DNA of 64,000 nt, taken from Oxalobacteraceae bacterium. Its GTDB lineage: Bacteria > Pseudomonadota > Gammaproteobacteria > Burkholderiales > Burkholderiaceae_D. The translations under genes and the position numbers were made by a program. Each line of letters opens with the position of its first letter. Position 1 is the stretch's first letter. The stretch spans positions 16,305 through 80,304 of the forward strand of contig JANXTY010000048.1 in NCBI GenBank assembly GCA_025352145.1. The letters are read 5' to 3'. The notes below the pieces were generated by a model. That model was not told the origin of the DNA. It searched no databases and saw nothing but the letters and a program-made list of their open reading frames with translations. Below, one piece after another: positions 28,958 to 36,880 of this stretch.

Positions 28958-29554
28958 ATGGATGAAATGACGGGATATATGAAACAAATTGTTGGGAACA
29001 GCGAGTGCAATCACCCCACCAAAGCGCACTTGCGCAATGCATTATTGGCGGCACGCCATGCCATCGACCCGGCACTACGCACGCAATGGGATGCGGCGAT
29101 TTGCCGACACGTGGCTAACTGGTGTTTGCAGCATCCTGCGCCGGTGTTGGGGGTGTACTGGCCGATGCGGGGGGAGCCGGATCTGCGGGGGGTGTTTGAT
29201 GTGCTCATGTTGCGGGGTGTACGGTTGGCTTTGCCTGTGGTGGCGGCAGATACACCATTGCGATTTGTCGAATGGGTGCCGGGAGGTAAATTAATTAGGG
29301 ATAATTTTGGGGTGATGGTGCCGACGGATTTGTCGCGTGCTGTGGAGCCGGATGCTTTGTTGATTCCTTGCGTGGGGTTTAGTGCGGAGCGATTTCGGCT
29401 TGGGTATGGGGGCGGGTTTTATGACCGGACTTTGGGGGTGGTGCCGAGACCGGTTGCTGTTGGCGTGGCTTATTCTTGTTTGAAAGCGGAGTTTGAGATT
29501 GGGTCACATGATGTGGCGATGGATGGGGTGATCACGGAGGGCGGGGAATGTTGA
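28958..29554 (+). CDS. 5-formyltetrahydrofolate cyclo-ligase
   Basis: Converts 5-formyl-THF to 5,10-methenyl-THF with ATP. It has 198 residues, with the N-terminal basic helix KAHLRNALLAARHA and the C-terminal family motif LGYGGGFYDRTLG. The second half of the gene is unusually rich in G over C on the coding strand. It is convergent with metF, another folate gene. No 6S RNA-like sequence was seen on either side, though 6S often neighbours this gene in proteobacteria. Confidence 0.93.
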   Translation: MDEMTGYMKQIVGNSECNHPTKAHLRNALLAARHAIDPALRTQWDAAICRHVANWCLQHPAPVLGVYWPMRGEPDLRGVFDVLMLRGVRLALPVVAADTPLRFVEWVPGGKLIRDNFGVMVPTDLSRAVEPDALLIPCVGFSAERFRLGYGGGFYDRTLGVVPRPVAVGVAYSCLKAEFEIGSHDVAMDGVITEGGEC

Positions 29555-29568
29555 TGTACATCCATCAT

Positions 29569-29684
29569 GAGACCTTCGCACACCCTATTACTATTACGCG
29601 ACGAAATATTGAGCTTGTGATGCAGTCGACCGGTTGCTTCTCGGCCCACTATTTCGCTGCTCGCTACGGTTTTGCAGAGGTCTC
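29569..29684. repeat. 116-bp MITE-like repeat with inverted ends (repeat family D, copy A)
   Basis: The ends are GAGACCTTCGCACACC and, inverted, GAGACCTCTGCAAAACC. The right 61 bases (29624-29684) closely match 48191-48252 and 46012-46076. It fills the gap between convergent 5-FCL and metF. A 64-codon frame through it is probably not a gene. Confidence 0.6.
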
Positions 29685-29749
29685 AAAGAAGGTAACAAAG
29701 AAAGGCAACCATACAAAGCGACTTTCTGGTTCCCATGAATAAACTCGTC

Positions 29750-30577
29750 TTAAACTAACCGCTGCCAAATCCCCATAGTAGCCGCCGCCTGATTCATACT
29801 ATAAAAATGCAATCCGGGCGCCCCGCCTGCCAGCAAACGTTCGCACAATTGCGTCACTACATCCATTCCAAATGCCTTGATCGATGCGCTGTCGTCGCCG
29901 TAGCTGGCTAACTTGAGTCTGATCCAGCGCGGGATTTCTGCGCCGCACATGTCGGAGAAGCGCATTAATTGCGTGTAGTTGGTAATGGGCATGATGCCGG
30001 CGACGATGGGAACGGTGATGCCCGCTTTGTGTGATTCTTCGACGAAGCGGAAGTAGGCGTCGGCATTATAAAAATACTGGGTAATGGCAGCGTTCGCGCC
30101 CGCCTTAACTTTGCGGGCAAAATTTTGCAGGTCGTCTTGCGGGGATTTTGCCTGGGGGTGCATTTCTGGATAGACCGCCACTTCCAGGTGGAAGCAGTCG
30201 CCGGTTTCGGCGCGGATAAATTCGATCAGTTCGCTAGCGTAGCGAAATTCGCCGTGAGAAGCATCGCCGCTCGGTTGGTCGCCGCGCAGGGCGACGATGC
30301 GTTTGATGCCGTGTGATTTGTATTGGCGGAGGATGCCACGAATCGAGTCACGCGAGCTGCCGATGCACGACAGGTGCGGGGCGGCGTCGTGGCCGTCGCG
30401 GATCAGTCCTAATACGGTGTCGAGCGTGCCTTTCTGGGTGGAGCCGCCTGCGCCGAAAGTGACGGAAAAATATTTCGGGTTGAGCGTGGCTAATTGGGCC
30501 CAGGTGGCGCGCAGCTTTTCTGCGCCTTCCGCCGTCTTGGGCGGGAAAAATTCGATGCTGAAATTATGTGCGATCAT
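29750..30577 (-). CDS. metF: Methylenetetrahydrofolate reductase
   Basis: A 275-residue flavoprotein that reduces 5,10-methylene-THF to 5-methyl-THF for methionine synthesis. It begins with SIEFFPPKTAEG and has the typical SVTFGAGGSTQ stretch, HLSCIGSSRDSI, ALRGDQPSG and the TQYFYNADAYFRF region. It overlaps the end of the holin-like gene by 14 bp. Together with ahcY it forms a leftward operon that begins behind a SAH riboswitch, linking 5-methyl-THF supply to the methyl cycle. Confidence 0.96.
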   Translation of the reverse strand: MIAHNFSIEFFPPKTAEGAEKLRATWAQLATLNPKYFSVTFGAGGSTQKGTLDTVLGLIRDGHDAAPHLSCIGSSRDSIRGILRQYKSHGIKRIVALRGDQPSGDASHGEFRYASELIEFIRAETGDCFHLEVAVYPEMHPQAKSPQDDLQNFARKVKAGANAAITQYFYNADAYFRFVEESHKAGITVPIVAGIMPITNYTQLMRFSDMCGAEIPRWIRLKLASYGDDSASIKAFGMDVVTQLCERLLAGGAPGLHFYSMNQAAATMGIWQRLV

Positions 30578-30917
30578 GATTGTTCAATATCAGAGTGGAG
30601 AGAGCCCACGAAATAACGCTATAGAGCAGTGCACCGCCGACGGCCGACCAGAAACCTTCCACCCGAAAACCGTTCACTAGCGTGGCGACCATCCAGAACA
30701 TCAAGCCGTTGATGACGAGGATGAATAATCCCAGCGAGATCAGTGTCACAGGTAGCGTGAGCAATATCAGCAGCGGCCGGATCAGTGTGTTAACCAGGCC
30801 CAGCACCAGTGCTGCAACTAGTGCAGTCCAGATGTTATCGACGCGGATTGACGGCATCAGATAAGGCAAGGCGACCAAGGCCAATGCGTTGATGAACCAG
30901 CTAATGAGTATGCGCAT
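30564..30917 (-). CDS. Phage-holin-superfamily IV-like membrane protein
   Basis: A 117-residue protein with four hydrophobic segments, matching the small DUF360/holin IV family (LVNTLIRPLLILLTLPVTLISLG is characteristic in style). Despite the family name there is no phage context. It lies between ahcY and metF in the same operon, an arrangement I know from other betaproteobacteria. Its role there is not known to me. Confidence 0.85.
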   Translation of the reverse strand: MRILISWFINALALVALPYLMPSIRVDNIWTALVAALVLGLVNTLIRPLLILLTLPVTLISLGLFILVINGLMFWMVATLVNGFRVEGFWSAVGGALLYSVISWALSTLILNNHDRT

Positions 30918-31020
30918 GGAGGACCCCCAAAAACAGTGCTAAATAAAAGAAGAAATCAAAAAAAGAGAAATCAAAACAGAAAAACTAATTCAAAACGAAA
31001 ATACAAGTAGCGTTAATTTC

Positions 31021-31048
31021 GTAGGGGCACGGCATGCCGTGCCCCTAC
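31021..31048. repeat. Dispersed palindrome GTAGGGGCAC family, copy 2
   Basis: The best copy: arms of 13 bases (GTAGGGGCACGGC and its complement) form a nearly loop-less palindrome. It lies 20 bp after the ahcY stop and could end or stabilise that transcript, or cause partial termination before the holin-like gene. Confidence 0.75.
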
Positions 31049-31067
31049 GACGCCCCTTGTATCGGCA

Positions 31068-32510
31068 TCAATACCGGTAATGATCCGCCTTGTACGGACC
31101 TTCTTTCGAGACGCCGATATATGCTGCTTGCGCATCGGTTAGCACGCTCAGTTGCGAGTTCAGTTTCTTCAACTGCAGACGTGCGACTTTTTCGTCCAGA
31201 TGTTTAGGCAGCGTATACACGCCGACCGGATACGCCGTAATGTGGGTAAACATTTCGATCTGGGCGATGGTCTGATTCGCAAAAGATGAGCTCATTACAT
31301 ACGAAGGATGACCGGTACCGCAGCCGAGATTGACCAGACGACCTTCGGCCAGCAGGATGATGCGGCGCCCGCTCGGGAAGATCACGTGATCGACTTGCGG
31401 TTTGATGTTGTCCCAGGGGTATTGCTTGAGCGAAGCGACATCGATTTCGTTGTCGAAATGGCCGATGTTACAAACGATCGCCTGGTCCTTCATCTTGAGC
31501 ATGTGCTCGTGCGAGATCACATGATAGTTGCCGGTGCAGGTGACAAAAATGTCGCCATGTTCGGCAGCGTAATCCATGGTCACGACGCGATAACCTTCCA
31601 TTGCCGCTTGCAGGGCGCAGATCGGATCGATCTCGGTCACCCACACCTGCGCCGAAAGCGCACGCATGGCTTGGGCCGAACCCTTGCCCACATCGCCATA
31701 ACCGGCAATCACTGCAACCTTGCCTGCGATCATGACATCGGTGGCGCGCTTGACGGCATCGACTAACGATTCACGGCAGCCGTACAGGTTGTCGAACTTG
31801 GATTTGGTGACGGAGTCGTTGACGTTAATCGCAGGGAAAGCCAGCTTGCCTTCTTTGTGCATCTGGTACAAACGGTGTACGCCGGTAGTGGTTTCTTCGG
31901 TCACACCCATGATCTGCGCCAGACGGGTGGAATACCAGTTGCCATCGCTGGCGAGTTTTTTCTTGATCGAATTGAAGAGGCAAATTTCTTCTTCCGAACC
32001 TGGATGATTGAGCAGCGAAGCATCTTTTTCAGCGCGGGTACCCAGATGTAGTAACAAGGTCGCATCGCCGCCATCGTCGAGGATCATGTTGGAATATTGC
32101 GGGCCTTGTGGCGTATTTGGCCATTCAAAAATGCGGTGTGTGAAATCCCAGTATTCATCCAGGTTTTCGCCCTTGAACGCAAACACCGGCGTGCCACCTG
32201 CGGCAATCGCCGCCGCCGCGTGATCCTGGGTGGAGTAAATATTGCAGGAAGCCCAGCGCACTTGCGCACCCAGCGCTTCGAGCGTCTGGATCAGCACGGC
32301 GGTCTGGATGGTCATGTGCAGCGAACCGGTGATGCGCGCGCCGCGCAACGGTTGCAGCGCAGCGTATTCCTCGCGGATCGCCATCAGGCCGGGCATTTCA
32401 GTTTCGGCGATGCGAATTTCTTTATTGCCCCAGGTAGCCAAGCTGATGTCGGCGATGAGGTAATCGTTGTGTTGCTGAGTAGTGGTGGTGGTGGTGAGTA
32501 TGGCGTTCAT
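31068..32510 (-). CDS. ahcY: Adenosylhomocysteinase
   Basis: NAD-dependent hydrolysis of S-adenosylhomocysteine to adenosine and homocysteine, 480 residues. The NAD-binding motif [14 protein letters not shown], the substrate region [16 protein letters not shown] and the C-terminal LGVYTLPK-like segment and PYKADHYRY end are all present. The ATG at 32510 is preferred because AGGAGG lies five bases upstream; the GTG one codon earlier is too close. The N-terminus has a run of six threonines encoded by a short trinucleotide repeat. It is the first gene of the ahcY-holin-metF operon. Confidence 0.97.
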   Translation of the reverse strand: MNAILTTTTTTQQHNDYLIADISLATWGNKEIRIAETEMPGLMAIREEYAALQPLRGARITGSLHMTIQTAVLIQTLEALGAQVRWASCNIYSTQDHAAAAIAAGGTPVFAFKGENLDEYWDFTHRIFEWPNTPQGPQYSNMILDDGGDATLLLHLGTRAEKDASLLNHPGSEEEICLFNSIKKKLASDGNWYSTRLAQIMGVTEETTTGVHRLYQMHKEGKLAFPAINVNDSVTKSKFDNLYGCRESLVDAVKRATDVMIAGKVAVIAGYGDVGKGSAQAMRALSAQVWVTEIDPICALQAAMEGYRVVTMDYAAEHGDIFVTCTGNYHVISHEHMLKMKDQAIVCNIGHFDNEIDVASLKQYPWDNIKPQVDHVIFPSGRRIILLAEGRLVNLGCGTGHPSYVMSSSFANQTIAQIEMFTHITAYPVGVYTLPKHLDEKVARLQLKKLNSQLSVLTDAQAAYIGVSKEGPYKADHYRY

Positions 32511-32536
32511 CACGCCCTCCTTTCAGTTAGAAAAAA

Positions 32537-32610
32537 GTAACGTGAGCGCAGTTGCGGGGATACATCTCCGAGCCTGGCGAAAAGAAATTTCGTCGCAACG
32601 CTCCTCGGAA
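32537..32610 (-). promoter_or_regulatory. S-adenosylhomocysteine riboswitch
   Basis: On the minus strand the leader contains CCGAGGAGCGTTGCGAC, then GCCAGGCTCGG, then GCGCTCACGTTAC. CCGAG pairs with CTCGG, and GAGCG can pair with CGCTC as a pseudoknot. This matches the SAH (ahcY-linked) riboswitch class as I know it. It should raise ahcY and metF expression when SAH builds up. It lies about 27 bases before the start codon. Confidence 0.92.
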
Positions 32611-32717
32611 TGGCGGATTTTATCACTTTCCCCCATTAAATTGCCAGAAAAATGCGCTTCTGGTAGCGATCAAGAGCGGCAGAATCCCTTATTTAGGGGG
32701 AATGAAAAGACTTAACA

Positions 32718-33058
32718 TTCAACCCAGATTTTCCATTAGGACGAGTTCAAGTGTGCCTCTGGCGTACTGTCTGGCAGGGTGCGGCAGGGGTTTCGAATGA
32801 CAGGTCATTCGCCTGCGTAACGGTGTTCGCGTATCAGCGCACAGGCGCCCTGCAAGGGAGCCGGCGCGGCGGCCTTTCTGCCGCAAGGAGAAGGGTGTTC
32901 CACTGGAACGCCGAAGCTGCCAGGCGGTGCACCAGAGGGGCAATGAATGGGACTCGTAGCGCTCTCACTCAATCCGCGATCTTCATTTTTACGCCAGCGC
33001 CAGCAAACAGGCGGCTTTGGCAGAAAAAAAAACGGTCTAATGGGAAATCTGGGTTGAA
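32718..33058. mobile_element. Small element with about 22-bp inverted ends (MITE or IS remnant)
   Basis: The left end TTCAACCCAGATTTTCC and the inverted right end at 33035-33058 agree over roughly 22 bases with one or two differences. The enclosed 300 bp is more GC-rich than its surroundings and contains only short doubtful frames, so no transposase is visible. No clear target-site duplication was seen. It sits between the ahcY leader and the Ton-like operon. A related single end may lie at 48791-48814. Confidence 0.6.
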
Positions 33059-33208
33059 CAATTTGAGCATTTTCGGCAGTGTCGACAAGCACCAACAAAA
33101 CGCCCATCCCGGCAGCTGTCAAACAGCGCGCAACATTTTCCAGTAGGCAGCGCCGATATTTAACAGGAATATTTCTTTAAAACAAACAACGCGACAGAAC
33201 CGGTTTGG

Positions 33209-34666
33209 CTAATGGGTCAGTACCATCGAAAAAAATACCCTGCCAGGTCCATTCGACAATTTGAACAACATCTTGTTGCGACCCTTATTGAAGTGCACCT
33301 TGCGGCTGCCTTCGTTCAAATTGTACTGGGCCTTGTATTGATTTTGGGTCCTGTAGATATGGTCGAAAAACGATTGTTTGCTCACATTGCCGCCTTTCCA
33401 CACCAGTTTGTCGTTTAGCCACACCTGCGAGTCGTCGTCGGCGCCGATCGCCATCGTCAAGTCCATCGCTTCATCCATCATTAACTCGGTATAGCCGTAG
33501 TAGACGGCGTCGTCGCTTTGATCCGGCGGAATCAGGGGATAGCTGGTCGCACTAAAGTACTTCCACTTCAACAGTCGCTTGCCCTTGCCAAAATAGACGG
33601 CATCGAGCAGCACGGCTTGTTCGGGAGGATAGCTGTCGTTGGCAAACATGCCGTGCCCGTGCTTGCCTTCGAAAGGGCCGATCAAATACCAAGTGTTGAC
33701 GAATACCCGCGTGGCGTACTGACCACCCTCACCAAATATCCGCCCCATACCCTTGGTCGAACTGGTGCCGCCGAGCGCTAGCATGCTGCTGGGCGTGCGG
33801 TCGAACAGATCCCCATTTGAGAAGGCGTAGTTGCTCGATTTGTTCTTGGGTTGCGCGATGTCGCGATTGATAAAGGTGGCGATCTCGGCGCGTACGCCGG
33901 CGCCACCATCGCCTTTGGCGCCGCTCTGCGCGCCCTGACCAGTGCCGACCCCGTTCGCTTGCGCGTTGGCGCCGTCAGCCTTGCCGCCAGCACTTGCCTC
34001 CTTGCCCGCCTTGTCGTTGAGGGTCGACGCCGCTTCAGCGCTACTGCTCACGCCCACGCCTTGTTCCTGGCGTTCGAGTTCTTCTTGCCTCTGCATCAAC
34101 GTCTCGCGCGCCTTGGTTTCGAGCTTCTTGATTTCATCGGCGACTTGCGCCGCGTCGGTGGGGAGCGGGGCGAGCGGCATCTCGGGCACGGGAGGCGGAG
34201 CCTCAAGTTGTTCGAGTGCCTTTTCTTTCGGGATTTTTAACACCTTGGCCAATTCCTCGGCCTTGATCTCTTTGGCTACGTCGTCAATCGACTTCGACAG
34301 CGTCTTCGCTTCCTTCAGCAACTCCTGCGGCTGCTTCGGCAGCGAGGTGGCGCTGAACGTGACCTCGTCATCGATCGGTTTGCTGACGGCCGCTCTGCTT
34401 GGGCTGCTTTTCTCGAGCAAGGTCTTGATCTTCTCCATATCCTGCACCCGCTTTTCGGTGCGGGCGTGGCTGGCTGCCTGTACGCTGGCGCGCACTTGTT
34501 CGTCTTGCTTCTTAGCCTCGATCACGTAGCTGCCGAAATAATAGAGTAGTGTCAGCACCACGGCATGCACGCTGATCGACACCGTCGCGTATGGGTGGCG
34601 CGGCACAAAGCCGACAATCAATTTCGCCAGTCTCCGCGTGGGGTCGTCGTCAAGCGCGTATGTCAT
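33209..34666 (-). CDS. TonB-like transperiplasmic protein with C-terminal beta-sandwich-like domain
   Basis: 485 residues. A short cytoplasmic N-terminus is followed by one membrane anchor at about residues 28-48, then a long charged, coiled-coil-like stalk (50-215) with a Pro-rich break, then a Gly/Ala/Ser linker (215-265). The C-terminal 200 residues (WYLIGPF, AIGADDDSQVWLN, LFKLSNGPGRVFFS) resemble carbohydrate-binding-like beta-sandwich domains of secreted hydrolases. They do not resemble the TonB C-terminal domain. The gene overlaps exbD by four bases, so it is the third subunit of an ExbB-ExbD motor. No TonB-dependent receptor lies nearby. Function is unknown; an energised cell-surface or periplasmic sensor/anchor is one inference. 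Confidence 0.7.
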   Translation of the reverse strand: MTYALDDDPTRRLAKLIVGFVPRHPYATVSISVHAVVLTLLYYFGSYVIEAKKQDEQVRASVQAASHARTEKRVQDMEKIKTLLEKSSPSRAAVSKPIDDEVTFSATSLPKQPQELLKEAKTLSKSIDDVAKEIKAEELAKVLKIPKEKALEQLEAPPPVPEMPLAPLPTDAAQVADEIKKLETKARETLMQRQEELERQEQGVGVSSSAEAASTLNDKAGKEASAGGKADGANAQANGVGTGQGAQSGAKGDGGAGVRAEIATFINRDIAQPKNKSSNYAFSNGDLFDRTPSSMLALGGTSSTKGMGRIFGEGGQYATRVFVNTWYLIGPFEGKHGHGMFANDSYPPEQAVLLDAVYFGKGKRLLKWKYFSATSYPLIPPDQSDDAVYYGYTELMMDEAMDLTMAIGADDDSQVWLNDKLVWKGGNVSKQSFFDHIYRTQNQYKAQYNLNEGSRKVHFNKGRNKMLFKLSNGPGRVFFSMVLTH

Positions 34667-35085
34667 TTACGGGTGTGCAGCGAGATATTGGTCAAGCCCT
34701 CGAACTGGCACAGGTCGAGCACATGCACGATGTCCTGGTACTTGGTCAATTCGTCGCCATCGATGCGAATCGGCCGCTTCGGGCTGCTGAGCGCTTCCTG
34801 CTTGAGCGTGTGATGCAGGGCTTGGGTCGACACTTGGTCTTTACCAAGATAGACCTTGCCGTCCTTGTCGATGCCGATAATCAGTGGCGCCGGACCGGCC
34901 TTGAGTTTCTGTAGACTAGCCTCGGCGTTCGGCAAGGTGACCAGCAGTTCCTCGGTCGGCTTCGGGTCGTCCGGCTTCTTGAACGAGGTCGCCACCATGA
35001 AAAACATCAGCAAGAAGAAGATGCAGTCAATCAGTGCGATTAAGCCAATTTCGGGCTGTTCGTCTTCGCCCAGATTAATGCGCAT
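34663..35085 (-). CDS. ExbD/TolR family biopolymer transport protein
   Basis: A 140-residue inner-membrane protein with one transmembrane helix at about residues 14-33 that contains the essential proton-path aspartate (Asp20 in [16 protein letters not shown]). A periplasmic domain of about 100 residues follows. It overlaps the upstream exbB gene by 11 bp and the downstream TonB-like gene by 4 bp. It forms the ion-conducting motor with ExbB. Confidence 0.9.
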   Translation of the reverse strand: MRINLGEDEQPEIGLIALIDCIFFLLMFFMVATSFKKPDDPKPTEELLVTLPNAEASLQKLKAGPAPLIIGIDKDGKVYLGKDQVSTQALHHTLKQEALSSPKRPIRIDGDELTKYQDIVHVLDLCQFEGLTNISLHTRK

Positions 35086-35806
35086 ACGACACCACCTGCA
35101 GACTCGGGCCGGGCGCGGGCATGAACCATTCTGCCAGCAAATGGTTGATGTGTTTCTCCAGCTTCAGACTGAAAAACGCCATACGGTTGCGGAAGAAATG
35201 GTGCATGCCGAGTGCCGGCAGCGCCACCGCCAAACCGGACGCGGTGTTGATCAGCGCCTTCGAAATCCCGCCAGCCAGCAGCGCCGGGTTGCCCATGCCG
35301 TCGGCGTAGGCGATCACGTGAAAGGCGTCGATCATGCCCAGCACCGTGCCAAGCAGACCAACAATCGGCGCGACGGTGGCGACGATCGCCAGTGCATAAG
35401 CTTTTTGCTGCTGCTGCCGCAACTCGATTGAGGCGATGTCGCCAGCGCCAGCGCTGACAATCGCGTAGCCCTGCGCGCGGTGCTTGACCATGAAGCCGAT
35501 CACGCGTGCGAGGGTGCTATTTTCTTGATTGAGCAGCGCTTGCAGTTGACCATATTCATGCGTGTCCCACAGCGGCTTGACGCGCTCAATCAGGCCTTCC
35601 GGCACGATCGCCTTAGCGCGAAAGTGCACCAGGCGTTCGAGCGTCACGCCGAGAAACAGGATCGAGAGCGCGAAGATGACTAACACGCCGATGCCACCAT
35701 CAGACGCCTGCGCAACATAGTTTATTTCCTCGGCACGCGCAGCCTGCATGAGGGTGAAGGAGGACAGTACGGCGACAGCGGATTTACGCAGCATATGACA
35801 TGACAT
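35075..35806 (-). CDS. ExbB/TolQ/MotA family proton channel protein
   Basis: 243 residues. The N-terminus looks like a cleavable signal peptide (to about AARAEE), followed by three membrane segments: the first near residues 38-57, the second in [23 protein letters not shown], the third in [20 protein letters not shown]. Those are the conserved ExbB/TolQ motifs. The ATG at 35794 (MLRK) is an alternative start. It is the first gene of a three-gene operon with no TonB receptor. A TATAAT box is close upstream and three phased heptamers lie further up. Confidence 0.9.
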   Translation of the reverse strand: MSCHMLRKSAVAVLSSFTLMQAARAEEINYVAQASDGGIGVLVIFALSILFLGVTLERLVHFRAKAIVPEGLIERVKPLWDTHEYGQLQALLNQENSTLARVIGFMVKHRAQGYAIVSAGAGDIASIELRQQQQKAYALAIVATVAPIVGLLGTVLGMIDAFHVIAYADGMGNPALLAGGISKALINTASGLAVALPALGMHHFFRNRMAFFSLKLEKHINHLLAEWFMPAPGPSLQVVSYAH

Positions 35807-35824
35807 TGAGTTAATTAAAACATA

Positions 35825-35830
35825 ATTATA
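35825..35830 (-). promoter_or_regulatory. -10 box of the exbB operon
   Basis: Consensus TATAAT on the minus strand, about 20 bp before the exbB start. The -35 position (ATCGGC) is poor, so an activator may be needed. Confidence 0.45.
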
Positions 35831-35926
35831 TAGTGATTTCGCCCCTCGCCGATGCGCTCTTTTTACATTTACACCGGGCCGGGCACCGGATCGGCCGTCA
35901 GATGTTGTTTAAATTCCCAAAAAACG

Positions 35927-35975
35927 AATCTCAACTTTCGTGAAAATAATCTCATCTTCTGCGGCAAAAATCTCA
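35927..35975. promoter_or_regulatory. Three AATCTCA heptamers at exact 21-bp spacing
   Basis: AATCTCA occurs at 35927, 35948 and 35969; read toward exbB these are TGAGATT repeats. Exact 21-bp spacing places them on one face of the helix. They lie about 110-155 bp upstream of the likely exbB transcription start, in the only gap before the operon, and fit a direct-repeat activator site. Confidence 0.6.
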
Positions 35976-36020
35976 TGTGCTACGTCACTTTACGAGAAAG
36001 TATTTGTGCCATAGCCAGGT

Positions 36021-36800
36021 TTATTTAAATTGCGTGAAATCCGGTAGTCGTTTTTCAAAAAAAGCCTTAAGGGCTTCGCGTGCTTCGGGCGCAAGTAGCA
36101 TTTCACTAAACTGCTGATTTTCTGCTGCCATTGCTGTCAAGATGGGATCGGCCTGGCTACTTTTCATCAAGCGTTTGGTGACCCGGATTGATGCGGCGGG
36201 CAAGGCCACCAGTTTGGCAGCCTGCGTGGTTGCAAACTGAAGAAGCTCTTCTGTCCGACATACCTTGTTGATCATGCCCATTTCGTAGGCTTCTTGCGCA
36301 GAAAAAGCTTCTCCCAGTAATAATTTTTCAGCGGCACGTTGGTATCCGATCAGCCGTGGCAATAACAGGCTAGAGGCAAATTCGGGGCACAAACCAAGTG
36401 GCGTGAAGGGCATAGAGAATGTGGCGTTGTCGGCAGCGTACACCAAGTCGCAATGCATCAGCAATGTCGTGCCGATACCTATCGCCGCGCCCGATACTGC
36501 GGCCACGACTGGTTTGCTCGCTTGTGAAAGATGGCGCATGAATTGAAAAGCAGATTTATTTTCGAACGCTTGATCCGGCGCGGGTTTGGCGCTTTTCATA
36601 AAGTCTTCCAGATCATTTCCGGCGGTAAAAATAGCTGGTTTTCCGATGATCATAATTGCGCGTGTTGTCGCATCGTTCTCGGCATCTTTTAATGCGTCGG
36701 CCATGATTTGATACATGACTGCGGTGATGGCATTTTTACGCTCGGGGCGGTTAAATTCGATGGTAAGAATACCGTTGGATTTGCTCGTCAAAATATCCAT
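36021..36800 (-). CDS. Enoyl-CoA hydratase/isomerase family protein
   Basis: A 259-residue crotonase-fold enzyme for the hydration or isomerisation step of fatty-acid or related acyl-CoA breakdown. The oxyanion-hole segments AIFTAGNDLEDF and GAAIGIGTTLLMHCDLVYA are visible. The usual catalytic Glu positions are not securely aligned, so hydratase versus isomerase activity is open. GGAG precedes the start. It lies at the end of a beta-oxidation cluster, but a strong terminator separates it from the thiolase gene. Confidence 0.88.
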   Translation of the reverse strand: MDILTSKSNGILTIEFNRPERKNAITAVMYQIMADALKDAENDATTRAIMIIGKPAIFTAGNDLEDFMKSAKPAPDQAFENKSAFQFMRHLSQASKPVVAAVSGAAIGIGTTLLMHCDLVYAADNATFSMPFTPLGLCPEFASSLLLPRLIGYQRAAEKLLLGEAFSAQEAYEMGMINKVCRTEELLQFATTQAAKLVALPAASIRVTKRLMKSSQADPILTAMAAENQQFSEMLLAPEAREALKAFFEKRLPDFTQFK

Positions 36801-36809
36801 GTGGGCTCC

Positions 36810-36845
36810 AAAAAAGAAGGGCGTACAGGAAAATTCCTAACGCCC
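36810..36845 (-). terminator. Intrinsic terminator between thiolase and enoyl-CoA hydratase genes
   Basis: On the minus strand an interrupted stem (GGGCGT/ACGCCC with inner AGGA/TCCT) runs into TTCTTTTTT. The T-run ends only about nine bases before the start codon of the downstream hydratase, next to its ribosome site. Confidence 0.8.
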
Positions 36846-36880
36846 CTGGTGATGCGGATGGTTGAGGTTGTGAAAAATTT

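Noticed and set aside
29548..29742. 64-codon frame after the 5-FCL gene
   Set aside because: It runs through the repeat-D element and overlaps the 5-FCL stop; better explained as repeat sequence.
30940..31010. A-rich direct repeats (AGAAATCAAAA) before the ahcY 3' end
   Set aside because: Low-complexity sequence without regular spacing; no function can be supported.
36006..36011. TGGCAC on the minus strand as a sigma-54 -24 element for the Ton-like operon
   Set aside because: The -12 position reads CTTTC instead of TTGCW, and it lies almost 200 bp from exbB.
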